Origin: Myrica gale
Taxonomy: Eukaryota; Streptophyta; Magnoliopsida; Fagales; Myricaceae
Assembly: GCA_963930655.1 (NCBI GenBank)
Contig: OZ005609.1
Span: forward strand, 14,271,001 to 14,335,000
Direction of reading: 5' to 3'
Length of the DNA stretch: 64,000 bases
Shown piece after piece: positions 1 through 11,604 of the stretch. The position numbers and the translations under genes are program-made. The notes below the pieces were generated by a model. That model saw nothing but the letters and a program-made list of their open reading frames with translations, was not told the origin of the DNA and did no database searches. Within the stretch, counting starts at the first letter, position 1; each line of letters starts with the position of its first letter.

Positions 1-368
1 TAAGATACTCAGAAGCACTAGCCAGTAGCCTACAAATTCATTAAAATCTAATATTTTATCAAGGCAATGAAGCAAAGCTCTCCATTATGAACTGTAAAAG
101 CAAGAACAGGATGTTACACCCATTGGATATCGGAAGTTGCTTTTCAAGGTCCCTGTGAAACTGGTCAATCTCTGCCACTAATCGATGGAGTGGTTCCCGT
201 TAACAAAAATGTAAAGCTACAATTTGATTCCCTCAAATGAGAGAAAAAATAAAGAAAAAAGAGGAAAGAAGAAGAAACAATAGTTAACACTTTTCAGCAG
301 CAGATAGATTTCTGATAGCCAGATTAATTAAAATAATCGCATCAACCGTGAGGTAACGGTTCCCTCTC
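1..368. other. 3' flank of the PPR gene
   Basis: AT-rich sequence downstream of the minus-strand PPR gene. It probably includes that gene's 3' UTR. I see no second gene, RNA gene or repeat in it. Confidence 0.5.
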
Positions 369-2402
369 TTACCAGTAATCTCCACAAGAACATTCTCCAT
401 TTTTAAAATGGTGAAATCTACTAGCATCTCGTACAATAATTTCTCGGTTTTTGATTTCCGAGATGTACTTTATTGCAACATGGCAATCAATACATACACG
501 CAAGTTCTTCATCACCCTTATTGGCACACCCGCAGGAGTATTAATCAGAGCAAACGCAATTGCCAGCTTTTCACTGTGGTGCGCCAAGTTGTATTCTTTC
601 TCCTCATTATCCATGTCATGCAATACAGCTCCTGTATCAGGCACATAGCCACGCAACTTCATCTCCGATGTTAGCTCTTTTAAATACAAATCAATCTCCA
701 GAGACTTTGGATGGGTTTTGTCACCCATGCAGAACTGGTGAACTTCATTCTTCACTTCAAACCAGCTTACACCCGGTTCCTTCTTCACCATCCTATCTCT
801 CATGGCTTTCCTCACCTCAGAAACATCCTGCCACCTTCGAGCAGAAGCGTGGATGTTGGAAAGTAGAACGTAAGGAGCTGAATCCTCAGGATAAAGCCTA
901 ATAACTTCCTCTGCAATCCTTTTTGCAAAGTCAGGCTTCTTGTGGATTTTGCAGGCAGATAGCAAAGTTTTCCATATTATAACATCTGCTTTTAAGGGCA
1001 TCGATCTTATCATAGCCTCTGCTTCCTCCAAACAGCCAGATCGAGCAAGTAGGTCAACCACACAGGTATAGTGTTCTAGTCTAGGCTCCAGTCCATATTT
1101 ACTAACCATGATGTCAAAAATATCAATTCCTTCCTCTTTCAAACCACAATGACTACAAGCATATAGCAAGCTCAAGAAAGTAACATCATTTACCTCCAAC
1201 TCTTCCTGCTCCATGCACTCAAACAGCTTGATGGCTTCCTCTCCTCTCCCGTGGAACCCATAAGCAGAAATCATAGCAGTCCACGACACAACATCCATCT
1301 GCTCACATTCCAAGAAAACCTTCACAGAGTCTTCCAGACATCCACATCTTGAGTACATACTAATTAATGAACTAAGCACACCAACTACTGAACAAGCCCC
1401 AGCTTTGATTGCTTCAGCGTGAATCTGCTGACCCTGTCCAAGTGTTGCCAATTCTGAACAAGAGCTAAGGACAGTCACAAATGTAATTTTATCAGGTCTA
1501 AAACCTGCCATTTTCATCATGTTATACTGATCCAGCACTTCCTCAGGATGCCCATTTTGAGCTTTTCCAGCAATAAGCGTATTCCAAGCAACGACATTGC
1601 GAATTGGCATTAACTTAATCACTTGCTCTCCTCCTTCAAAGTTTCCCGACTTCATATAAAAATGAGCCAAAGAGCTCCCAACAACCAAATTGAATTCAAA
1701 CCCACATTTGACCACATAAGCATGAATTTGGCAGCCTGCATGAAGAGCTCTTAACCCCGCACAGCTCCTAAGCAAACTTCCCAGAGTGAACTCGTCAGGC
1801 AAAAACCCGAAATTGTTCATTTCTGAAAACAAACTTAAACTCTCCTCATTAAACTCGAATTGTGTCAGAGCTGCGACCATCGCATTCCAGGTAGCGATAT
1901 TCCGCTCAGACATTTCATCAAAAACCTTTTGGGCACTCTCCAAATCACCACTTAGCACGTACCCGTTAATCAAGATATTACACGACATTATGTTTCTTCT
2001 GGACATATGATGAAATAGTGTCACAGCTGTTTGTAATTCTCCATTTTTCGCGTACATGTTCAGAAGGTGATTGGAAACAAATTTGTCGGAGGAATACCCA
2101 GAGGTGACTACCATAGAATGGAGCTGTTTTCCTAATGACAATGACTTCTGGGGTATGCATGCTTGGATGAGAACAGACAAAAGAGATGGGTCTGGAAGTA
2201 TCTCAGATTTGAACCTATCAAAAGCTTCTTTTACGAGGCCTTTGGAGCAGAGATTGGTGCATTCTTGTCTAGCTATAGAGACCGAGTCACTATGTGTATA
2301 GGCCGCTTCGATGGAGTTTGTCGAGAACAAGCGTTTAGTTGGGTCGTGTAGTTTGTTCAGTAAGGAAGAGAAGCGGAGATGACAGGAGCAAAACTTACCC
2401 AT
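369..2402 (-). CDS. PLS-class pentatricopeptide repeat protein with E/E+ and DYW domains
   Basis: A complete intronless ORF of 677 residues, typical of plant PCMP-H (PLS-DYW) proteins, which recognise organellar transcripts and deaminate C to U. Residues 1-35 are basic and Ser-rich with few acids, consistent with a mitochondrial or plastid transit peptide. PPR motifs run from about 75 to 473, with repeated signatures such as NHLLNMYAKNG and WNAMVAALTQ. The E/E+ region is about 474-580 and includes the PG box (KKEPGVSWFEV, about 541-550). The DYW domain is about 583-677. It keeps the zinc/catalytic HSE (609-611), the CIDC pair (637-640) and the terminal CSCGDYW, so the deaminase looks active. 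The start is the first ATG and gives the targeting peptide. It resembles the At2g41080 (PCMP-H29) type from memory, which is not certain. The editing target cannot be predicted here. A 19-bp inverted repeat brackets the start codon. Confidence 0.95.
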   Translation of the reverse strand: MGKFCSCHLRFSSLLNKLHDPTKRLFSTNSIEAAYTHSDSVSIARQECTNLCSKGLVKEAFDRFKSEILPDPSLLSVLIQACIPQKSLSLGKQLHSMVVTSGYSSDKFVSNHLLNMYAKNGELQTAVTLFHHMSRRNIMSCNILINGYVLSGDLESAQKVFDEMSERNIATWNAMVAALTQFEFNEESLSLFSEMNNFGFLPDEFTLGSLLRSCAGLRALHAGCQIHAYVVKCGFEFNLVVGSSLAHFYMKSGNFEGGEQVIKLMPIRNVVAWNTLIAGKAQNGHPEEVLDQYNMMKMAGFRPDKITFVTVLSSCSELATLGQGQQIHAEAIKAGACSVVGVLSSLISMYSRCGCLEDSVKVFLECEQMDVVSWTAMISAYGFHGRGEEAIKLFECMEQEELEVNDVTFLSLLYACSHCGLKEEGIDIFDIMVSKYGLEPRLEHYTCVVDLLARSGCLEEAEAMIRSMPLKADVIIWKTLLSACKIHKKPDFAKRIAEEVIRLYPEDSAPYVLLSNIHASARRWQDVSEVRKAMRDRMVKKEPGVSWFEVKNEVHQFCMGDKTHPKSLEIDLYLKELTSEMKLRGYVPDTGAVLHDMDNEEKEYNLAHHSEKLAIAFALINTPAGVPIRVMKNLRVCIDCHVAIKYISEIKNREIIVRDASRFHHFKNGECSCGDYW

Positions 2403-2466
2403 ACATTTGGTCTGCCTTTGGCAGGCTCCGCAAACAAAGTGGAAGAGACTAAACGCTTGTTCTCGA
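2321..2466 (-). promoter_or_regulatory. 19-bp perfect inverted repeat enclosing the PPR start codon
   Basis: Bases 2321-2339 (starting TCGAGAACAAGC) are the exact reverse complement of 2448-2466. The ATG at 2402 lies in the roughly 108-base loop. One arm is in the presumed 5' leader and the other encodes residues around TKRLFST. A transcript that includes the leader could form a 19-bp stem around its start codon. The repeat is seen directly; any regulatory role is inference. Confidence 0.5.
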
Positions 2467-2693
2467 AAGAGAAAGTGTTCAATTATCCAGAAAGTGGAAG
2501 ATTCTTTAGAATTTTTGACATAATTAACAAGGTGGATTTTATTTTAATTAAATACTTAAGAAATTGTAAATATTTTGGGGACACTATCGTGTCAAGTTTG
2601 TTATCGTGGAAGCTTATAAATCTCAATTGTTTTTTCTCTAGAAAAAAAAATCAATTATTTGTTCTTTGCATATTCAACTTAACTTGTATTTGA

Positions 2694-2879
2694 GATATAA
2701 AATTTTGGGGAATTAAAATTTTAGGGTATTAATTTTGGTGAAAAAGTGAATAGATAAATAATTTTTTATATTTATTATAGTAAAAAATAATGATTTGATG
2801 GGGAGAGAGATTATATTTAGATTTTTTATTGTGTTAAAATTTTAAGAGACGTAAACATTTTTGTTGCAAACGCAACCTT
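2694..2879. mobile_element. MITE, family A copy 1 (Tourist-like)
   Basis: An AT-rich segment sharing its order of blocks (AAAATTTT tracts, GTGAAAAAGTGAATAG, AATAATGATTTGATG) with copies at 13300, 45930 and 46757. It ends in GCAAACGCAACC followed by TTA. The other terminus is eroded. The family has no coding capacity and targets TTA/TTAA, which suggests a PIF/Harbinger-type MITE. Confidence 0.55.
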
Positions 2880-3021
2880 AGAGAATCACTTCTTTTATAT
2901 TTATATTTGGGTAACAAGAAGAAATATGTAGGGTGGGTTATCGAAGTGGGCTCACGTAACGTATAAGTAAAATTCGAAGAGATAGTGCAAACTCATCCAC
3001 ACTGCTGTGATTCTCATTTAG

Positions 3022-4722
3022 GCCTCGTTTGGGATTGCTATGACAAAAAGAGCTTTTATGGATAAAGCTTTTGCTTGTAAAGCTTTATTAAAAAGTTGTT
3101 TAGCTGTTTGACAACTATGTGTTTTAAAGTGCTTTGAATTTATTATACATGTTTGGTAACAAAACATAAAAAGTAATTTTAGGTGTTAAAAATGACCTAT
3201 ATATCATTTTATTCAATTATTTCTTCATGCACTTTATAACCAAATCCCACGATTTTCTCCCATTAATCATCAACTAGTCGCTTCTTTGCAAATCCAAATA
3301 GAATAATTAGATTACGAGATCCTTTGATGTGAGACTTGTAACCTCTGTTTAGCAATAAAACCATCCAATAACAATAAACCAATGTACTTAGCAAAAAAAA
3401 AATTGACAATCATCTATGTTCTTACAAATTTTCAATACATACAAAATATAATCAGAAAATTGAAACGAATCCTATTGATGACTCATAAGTAAAGTAGCAA
3501 TATAATCACGAACATCATTTATTGCATTTTCACTAGCTGTTCCAAATTGTTGTAAGCTTGAATCTTCTTGTATTTTCTCATCCTCCATGTCATCAGGTAG
3601 CAAATTTTCATCATCATCATCATATGGTTGAAACTCAAGATCTTTCAATGCATTGTTCCTAATGAAATTGTGCCATAGAAGCTACCGCAATTTTCACTTG
3701 TCTGTCGTAAGGAAAATTTGGCATGCGATCCAATAACTTCCATTTACTTTTCCAAACTCCAAATGTTCTTTCAATAGTGCATCTGAGTGACGAATGTGCA
3801 TGATTAATATCACTGTAATCATTATCACTTTTATCATCTTCAGATGTACTATCTCTATTACTCATATCTGTGAAAAAAAATAAAAGAAAACAAATAATTG
3901 ACTATTTGAATTATCATTGGTATTTGAATTTTTTTTTTAAAAAAGACATTCAGGATGTAGGACAAGTTAAAATATAATAATTCGTACTGCATCCTACTAT
4001 ACTCCGTCAAAGCTATTCCATCCTACTATACTCCGTCAAAGCTATTCTCTAAATGTTAAGTAGTGGTTTTTTTATAATATTTTAAGAACTTTGCTAAATG
4101 TTTTTTTTACCAAATTGTATTCCAGCTATTTTACTCCAAAAATAAATTGTTGTTGAGATTTGACCTTATTTTTCTCCTTAAAAAATGGATTATTGTTGAA
4201 GATAAGATAACTATTCTAGCTACGATGAAACCTTTCACAGTAATTCAAATACAATAACCGAAGAATGAAGTCATTGAATTATGCAGAACAACCAAAAGAA
4301 TTAATAGATACAAATATAAAATCAAATAAACGAACGCATAAAAGTAAGAATTGATTAAAAGCTTATAAAACTTACCGATTTTTCAACTTAAATTTTGTTC
4401 TCCCACCAGCTTTATCAAGAGAAGTGAGAAATTATAGAAAAAATGTACGGGAAGTGAATCAAGAAAAGAGGAGAAAGTGGAATAAGAAGTTGGATGGTCT
4501 GGAGGTCATTTTTGCCATTTAAAAAGTTTCATTAAACTTCATGTGCGTCGCACATAAACTATTTTTCTGCGTTAAGGAAAAAACTTCAATTTAAAACTTC
4601 TCCTTAAAGTGGATTTCCAGCTTTTCAAATATTAAAATTTTTTTTTATTTTTAGCCAAATACGTATTTTTTGTGTGAAAAGTGCTTTTCATATATTAAAA
4701 TCTCTTTTTGAACTCCCAGGCA
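3022..4722. mobile_element. Decayed PIF/Harbinger-type DNA transposon
   Basis: The left end reads GGCCTCGTTTGGGATTGC after TTA, the usual start of plant PIF/Harbinger elements. The right end near 4722, read in reverse, starts GCCTGGGAGTTCAAAAAGAG and pairs with the left end over its AAAAAGAG portion. Both ends carry the AAAGCTTTT/AAAAGCACTTTT-rich subterminal sequence common in this superfamily. Inside is a minus-strand piece of a DDE transposase (3472-3865). Most of the transposase and the Myb-like protein are absent, so the copy is an internally deleted, non-autonomous derivative. The exact right boundary is uncertain. Confidence 0.6.
3472..3865 (-). pseudogene. C-terminal fragment of a Harbinger (HARBI1-like, DDE_Tnp_4) transposase
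   Basis: The minus strand encodes SSLRCTIERTFGVWKSKWK followed by MPNFPYDRQVKIAVASMAQ. This is the conserved tail of plant PIF transposases (R..IERTFG.WK..., then Y....Q..IV.A...LHNFIR). A one-base frame change follows, after which NFIRNNALKDLEF and an acidic tail to DVRDYIATLLMSHQ are read in the next frame. The upstream catalytic DDE core is missing. There is an ATG at 3865, but it does not restore the missing N-terminal two thirds. No function is expected. Confidence 0.75.
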
Positions 4723-5335
4723 TAATTTCAAAGGGACCTTGACTGGTTACGATATTCAACCAATAGAGAATCGAACATGATGTCATCTGTGCGCTTACCC
4801 CCACAAGCACAAATTCACTATTATCACTAGAACATGCCCATGATAAGTACACTGCTTTCATTTTTTGCCACACAGAAGATCTAATAATCGGTTTTTGTTA
4901 TTATGGTTATCATTATATATAGAACGCATACGATATATTGCTGATTATATAGTTTACCCCGAAACGATAATTTTAAAAAAATTGACATCCTCGTGGACAA
5001 GGGCGAAACTAGAAATTTCATTTTTGGGGGTACATTGTAGAAATGCATAATTTGAGAGGCCAAAATGAAACAGGCTATAAATGCTTGTCTCTGCTTGTGG
5101 ATATCAGACGATAATTTTTTTGCCAATATAATAAAAATTGACGATAATTTGTATAGAGTACACAAATTGAATGAAGCCTTGCGTACGAGCTGGATGAGAC
5201 GGAATTAGATCAAAAGGAGATTCAAGAGGAAAAGGGATGTGGAGAGGCAAACCATGACTCATGGATCGGTCCAAACTGCTATAGAACTCCCTCGATGCAC
5301 AATATAACAACTACCATGAAGAAGTAAATCCTAAT
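4723..5335. other. Intergenic, nothing recognised
   Basis: AT-rich sequence with short random ORFs only. No terminal repeats, family signature or RNA gene was recognised. Confidence 0.4.
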
Positions 5336-6600
5336 TAATTAAGTTTTAAAATACTTTATCAAAGCTAGGAGTCTGACTCGACTAAAAATGATTAGTGAAT
5401 TACTCCCCAGCGTAGGAGGTTGTCAAGTAATACTAGGGAAGTCCTAGGTCATCTCCACAAGGAACGATGTGTTCAATTTTTCATTCCAATCATCATTACA
5501 ATAAAAGAAAACTATGTTCTATTTACAATTAAAATGATATTTACAAAGGGAAAGGTCGGGTTTTTGGATACCATCCATAATTTTTGAGGTTTTGAGTTGT
5601 GATCAATGTAAGTGCTAAGAGATTAATAAAGAGCTAACAAGAAAAACACGTAATCATAAACGTAGCATGAGATGGAGTTGAAAATAAATAAACTCAAGTA
5701 GTTGTCGAATAAACATCGTTTGACATTAAACATGCTCTAAGGGACATTTCATCGAACACTTTGTACCCAACCTCTAGCTAGTCACAACCCATTCATACCC
5801 ATACTCAATAAAACTAACAAAAACAAAACCAAACACTATTCTAACATTAAGGAAGTGAAATGGAAACTTAACATAACATTTAATCATCCAACCAAAGCAA
5901 AACTCAAATCTGAAATATAAATGGAATATGACATTCGGTCCAAACAAGTTCTACAACTGAAATGAAAGTGCAACAATAAATGAAGAGAGTGTATTCGGTG
6001 TAAACAACGGCAGAAGAAAACAATGAAAACAACTCTAAAGGAAAGAACCGGAAGCAACAAAAACTACTACAAAAGCTAAAAAGAAAACTAAGCCAAAAGC
6101 AACAAGCTTTTGGTCTCTACGGTAGCAGCTAAGAAAAGCAAAGGAAAAGTGGTCTTAGGAGAAAAGTTGGGAGACTCAGCAGCCACCCACAAGCCTTCCG
6201 CACCAACCAAATGAAACTTTCAAACCCCTTTTCTTTGCATGAAAATGTTCCCTTTAAACCTTCTTTTTGGAGGGCTTTTTGTCATGACTCAAAACAATGC
6301 CCTAGGGCCTTTTTCGACTTCCAAAAATACCCTCTAACTTGGCGTCAGAAGTGTCGTGCTTTACCGACCGCTCGAGCGCCCTTGAAGATTTTTACACAGA
6401 ATTCTAACGTGCGACCAACGCTAGACGTGCCGCTCGAGCGCCCATGGAGACATTCAAACAGAGGCGTAATGAGCGACCAGCGCGTTACAGCGCGCTCGGG
6501 CGGCTTCAGATTTTCTCTTCACGCTCGACAGGCGCGCGACGACCGCTCGACCGACCCTTTGATTCCAGCCTTCCTCTCACTTCCATGAGCTCACTTCATC
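5336..6600. repeat. Non-coding LTR-retrotransposon-like remnant with CG-rich palindromes
   Basis: The stretch around 5400-5470 (TACTCCCCAGCGTAGGAGG, then a short AAGTCCTAGGTC box and CTCCACAAGGAA) resembles a block seen in many plant Ty3/gypsy-type non-coding regions. From 6360 to 6550 the base composition jumps in GC. It carries spaced CGCTCGAGCG-like palindromes near 6370, 6432 and 6494, each followed by an ACACAGA-like or AACAGAG box. No coding domain remains and no ends were fixed. Family assignment is from memory and weak. Confidence 0.3.
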
Positions 6601-7283
6601 TCCATTGTTAATATGCAAAACGTAAAAACAGAAATCAATATAGGAAATATTCTAATCATATTTATGAAAATGACGACATGAAAATATGGTGAGAGAAGAG
6701 AAAACAAATAACTTAAATTTACTCAATTACACTTGATTTTGTCAAAATTTACAATTTGCCCCTTACTAATGCCCAAAGCATAATTTTCTCATTATCTAGT
6801 GGAAATGGTGTAATTATAGAGATTTCTCAAGTGATTAATTAACAAAATTGTGATACAATCAGAGTCGGCGAGTAAGAAGCGAGCGTTAAAGAAGATTGGC
6901 TATTGGAGATATTTATGAGTCAATTAGGATCACTAATGAGTTGTCAACTTATACTTCAACTAGATTAACACGACTAAGATCATATAAATATTCTTCGAAT
7001 ACCATAGTTTTCCTTTATAGATATATTTAAATTCAAAGCTTTAGGCATGTCAATTTGAGGCCTAAGAAAACCCCACCAAACGTACAAAATATTTCTTTGA
7101 AAGCAGTGCCCTACAAAAGCTTTAGACATGTCAATTCGAGGAGAATCTGCTGAGTTCTCCACCCCGATGCGTCATATGCCAGCAATTCGCATTCATATTA
7201 TTAACTGTGTGAGGAGCAAACGTTGAAAGCATGCCCTTTCAATTCTCTCTTAAGCAATTTGCAGCACTTGAACCGTTTAGTTC
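6601..7283. other. Intergenic, nothing firmly recognised
   Basis: AT-rich. It contains one imperfect 26-bp direct repeat (7036-7061 and 7116-7141, about 80 bp apart, sharing AAAGCTTTAG.CATGTCAATT). No gene or element was recognised. The last five bases (AGTTC) are the left target-site duplication of the next element. Confidence 0.4.
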
Positions 7284-8455
7284 TGTTAATGTTATTGACA
7301 AATTCCGTTTCAAATTTGAGTTGTAATATTTGAATTATTTAGATAAGAGTTTGTTTAAGTGTTCAAGATGTCTCCTAAGAAGATTAGGATTGAAAAACGT
7401 TTGAATTAAGAAGATTAGAATTGGAAACCATTTGAATTATGATGATAAAGATGAAGAAAGTTCGAATTTTGAAAGAGTTCAAATTCGCGAAGTGTGATCT
7501 GATCCTAAAATCTCTCAAGTTTATCTCCGGAATAGGCTCTTCGCCGAAGCTTCGCCTGCTATGCGCTCGAGCGAGATTGGCAATTTTCTTTACAGAGAGT
7601 TTCGCCCAAGCTTCGCCTCCCTTGGCTCGAGGGAAATTGACAATTTTCTTTACAGAGAATTTCGCTTGATCTTCGCCCTATCTTCGCTCGAGCTAAATCG
7701 CCAGTTTTTCATACAGTGTGTTTCGCCTTATCTTCGCCCTATCTTGGCTCGAGCGAAATCCCCTGTTTTTCAAATTTTCTTATCTTTCTCTATTCAAACC
7801 ATGAGACCTCGTCCAAGTTGTTTACTCAAGTTATTTCCTTCATTCCTTGGCGTCTTATGCATGTGAGAAACATTCTTTGAGACCTTTGTACCTAAAGTGT
7901 TTATAGTTTCTCTCTCCTACATCAATCACCTAAATCACCATTGAAACCAACCTCTTATGAGAAGCCTTCAGAGAGCTTAAGGAGATTGGCAGCCGGAGTT
8001 ACCGGTGTTGAAGAGATTTACAAGAAGAACCTCAGAAGGCTGAGGGTTAACTGCAAGGAAGTGGGTCTAGGTTGGATTATCTAGATTATTACTTCGGGGT
8101 TGTTAGAGTCAAGCAACTGGATGTTGGCTGTGTCTGAGTCACCAGTGTAAGGTTTATCTTCTAGTGAATTTTTGGTGGCTGCTAGCCCGGAGTGGTTTTT
8201 TCCTTTGATAAGGTTTTCCACTTCGTCATCAAATCTCGTGTCTTGATATGTGATTGATTTATTATTTCTGATTGATATCTTCTTTGATATTTGTTTTAAT
8301 ATTCCGCTACATATTTGTTGATTGTTAAATACTTTTCAGATCTAGATGAGACTCTTTTAGGACTTGTTCTAAATTTTTCTATTCATAGAAAAAGAAATTA
8401 CCAACACCTATTCATCCCCTCTAGGTGTTCTTTAGGGTCTAAACAGATTTTTTCA
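7284..8455 (+). repeat. Left LTR of the TR-GAG element
   Basis: 1,172 bp, TG...CA. At 7540-7775 it contains four tandem units of about 60 bp. Each has TTCGCC, a CTCGAG-centred palindrome (for example GCTCGAGCGA) and a poly-T/ACAG box. The unit array lies where the promoter (U3/R) of such an LTR would be expected. Confidence 0.92.
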
Positions 8456-8538
8456 ATTGGTATCGGAGCCTAATTTCGTTCCTTGACCCTACGTCTAGAT
8501 GTATCAAAGTCAATCTTTGTCAGTGCCTTCAAATTTCT

Positions 8539-10307
8539 ATGGAAACAACTTATGCCTATTGGAAAGTTCGTATGAGAGCTTTTCTAAAATCAATGAATGA
8601 ACAAGTTTGGATTTCTTGTATTAAAAGATGGAAAATTCCATCCACTGGTGATGTTCCCAAAGACGCTAGTACTTGGTCTAAAGAAGAGGTAAATGAGGGT
8701 AATTTTAATAGCAAATGTCTTAATGCTATATTTATGTCTGTTTCTCCTGATGAATTTAAACGTATTTCTATGTGTGAAATAACTTATGATGCTTAGAATA
8801 TTTTGGAGACAACCATGAAGATACAGATACAGTGAAGAGTTCAAAACTTCAAATGTTGACGACAAGATTCGAAGAAATCCGCATGAAGGATGATGAGGCG
8901 TTTGATGAATTTTACGCAAAGTTGAATGATATTGTAAATTCATCTTTTATGCTAGGTGAAAGAATTCCCGAAGCGAGAGTTGTGAGAAAAGTCATGAAAT
9001 CTCTTTTTGAAAAATTCAGAGCTAAAGTTACTGCAATATAGGAAAGCAAAAATCTTTCCGCGATGAAGATTGAAGATTTAGTTGGCTCCCTGCAGACCTA
9101 TGAGTTGACACTACCTCAACAGAAAAAAGAAATCCATTGCTCTTAAATCAATAAAAAGTGAGATAAAATCAGATTCTGAGGATGATGATAACACATTGGA
9201 TGATGATCAGTTTGATTTTTTTGTTAAACAATTCAGAAAAATGCTCAAATCCAGGGGTATTCAAAGAAAATTCAACAATGGTGCTGAAAAGACTCAGGGA
9301 AGCTCCAACAGTTCTAGAAAAGAGATAAGAGACAAGCTTCAATGCTTTGAATGTCAAGGATTTGGACACGTTCGGCCAGAATGTCCAAATTATCTTAAGT
9401 CCAAGGGAAAAATCATGCATGCAACACTGAGTGATGATGATTCAAGCTCAAAGAGTGATAGAGAATATTTCTCATCTAACGAAAAGTTAAATTTTGTGAG
9501 TTTTGTATCTTTTATTGACAGTTGTGATTTGCAGGAAAAATCAGAGGATGAGTCTGAGGATGAAGAAAGCTTACAAGAGGCTTATAACCAGCTATTTACG
9601 GAAAACCTTAAAACTGCACAAGGTGAACAAAGCAACTCTTGCAAAGTTTCACGCGGTTCAGCTTGAGAATGACAATCTCATTGTCGAACTTGAGGAAGTC
9701 AAAAAGAAGAATGCAACACTTGAGGATGAGGTCAAGATTGTGAGAAGTGAACTAGAGAAATCCAATGCACAATTACGAAAATTTTCCAGTGGAAAAAAAG
9801 AAACTTGACCACATACTGAATCTTGGAGTTCCTGCTGGAAATAGAAGAGGATTGGGCTTTGATAAGTCAAATATCGCTTCATCATCAAAGACAATGTTTG
9901 TGCCTGCATCTGTGCCGATTAAGCAACCAAAAGTTATTCCTCCTTAGAAACTGATAAGTAAACCCATGATTTCTCAATCTATGAATACTTATTCTCATGT
10001 TATTCCACCAAGAACACACTTTTCGCGTAAGTTTGTTCCTACTTGTCATTTTTGTGGTCAGTTAGGGCATATTAGACCTAACTGTTTTAAATTGAGATCA
10101 CAAGAGCACACACATGCTAATCCTCTCTGCAGCACTGAACATATGGACCTTGTGAATCAAGTCAGAGCTCTTACTGAACATACAAAGCTGATTAATGAAA
10201 AATTGGAGTCCATGACTAAACGTACTTTCACCAAAAAGGTTTGGGTGAAAAAGAATGAAAAATCATTAGACGACAAGCAAGCTATTGGTATGTGTTATAA
10301 TCTCTGA
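8539..10307 (+). pseudogene. Copia-type Gag region (UBN2-like capsid, two zinc knuckles, coiled coil)
   Basis: Fossil Gag coding region. Its start (YAYWKVRMRAFLKS) matches the UBN2 Gag fold of plant copia elements. A first CCHC knuckle lies near 9345-9390 (CFECQGFGHVRPEC). An acidic region and a Lys/Glu-rich coiled coil (about 9540-9800) follow, then a second CCHC knuckle near 10040-10080 (CHFCGQLGHIRPNC). The two-knuckle layout with an intervening coiled coil is what I know from the SIRE/Maximus-like copia lineage. The region is not intact, with a few breaks. Confidence 0.8.
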
Positions 10308-11604
10308 GTATTTTTGTTCTTGCATGTATTAGAGTAGATTGGATTTTATTTTCATTTTTATTTGTTTATTTTTGTCATTTATTATTATTATTATTTTATT
10401 TGATCTGTGATTTTTTTTAAAAAAAAATTGTGCTTTTGTGTGTGTTTTGTTAGAACGTTGGACTAATGGACATTGTGTTGATTCTCATGCATGTATTTCT
10501 TAATATTTGATCAACTTGTGTCTAGATTGATATAAGATTTGATAGTAATGCCTCATATCTCTCCTTGGTGTTAGCTAAAATGATCTTTAATTGTCTTTTG
10601 GTACAATCAATCACAGTGCACATCATTTATAATTGAATGAGACTTAGCCGCATATGTGAGATATGAGGGGCAATCAAGAGTGTTTGGGTTCATTTACCTT
10701 AGTTTGAATTGATCCCTAACTAGATGACCTTATTTTAAGTCCCTCAAGAAAAGAAATTATCAAAAGAAAAACAGTACACAAAAGAGTAAATCATTCTCAA
10801 TAAATAGAAAAAGAACAAAGAACAAAGCAAAAGAAAAGAAGTAGCAACAGAGCTTGCGAGTTTAGGGGGAGCAACACTATAATTTTTCAAGTCCTAGTAG
10901 CATTGAGTTTGACTTTCACTCTTTGGTTTTTGTTCCCTCTCACAACTGATTTCATTTGTTAGGCTTAATTCTGCTCACAAATTTAAGGTTTTAAGTCTCT
11001 TGGATTATGTTTGGTTAATCACACACATTTGCTTTTTGAGAATCTTTTGATCAAAGCTCTAAAACCAAATAGAGATGTGTGGCATGAAATCGATGATTAT
11101 GGATATCCGTGTATATAAGTTATTTTTATATTGTCTTACATGCTATTGAGAGTTCACCTAAATGTCTCTAAATTCATTGATTTCTAGGTGTGATCGTTTT
11201 TTTCTATTGTCATAGTTCTTCGTTTGACTATTTTCTTTGATTGTTCTGAGATCATGCTTTCTCTTTGACCATTTGTGCTAAAAAAGGGGAGAATTGATTA
11301 ATTGATTAAGGTGGAGTAGATAATTGATTAAGGGGGGTAGATACTCTATTTTCTTGATTATATTCTATGTCACTATTTTAATAGAATTTTGCTTCCCATA
11401 CTTTTCACTTGGTTGTTTGAGAATTATTGTTTCAGGAAACATGTTTTCTTTCAAAGACTCTTGAACACTTGAGTCAAGTTTTTAAGGTTGAGTCAAAAAT
11501 TGTAAACATGTTCTTGTCTTGGTGATTGGCAAGGGTCTTTATCAATTTTTTATTTTCCTGGCTTGATGTATAGGTTTTGTCACGGAATTGTCAAAAGGGG
11601 AGTT
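10308..11604. other. Non-coding interior of the TR-GAG element
   Basis: AT-rich, with no ORF of note and no trace of pol domains. It carries a GGGGGAGCAA tract near 10865 and several AAGGGG(A/G) tracts near 11285-11335, then the polypurine tract just before the right LTR. Copia relatives of this type often have a long purine-tract-containing region 3' of their coding part. Confidence 0.6.

Noticed and set aside
408-901. Several plus-strand ORFs opposite the PPR gene
   Set aside because: They are antisense shadows of the intact minus-strand PPR-DYW frame, with no family resemblance.
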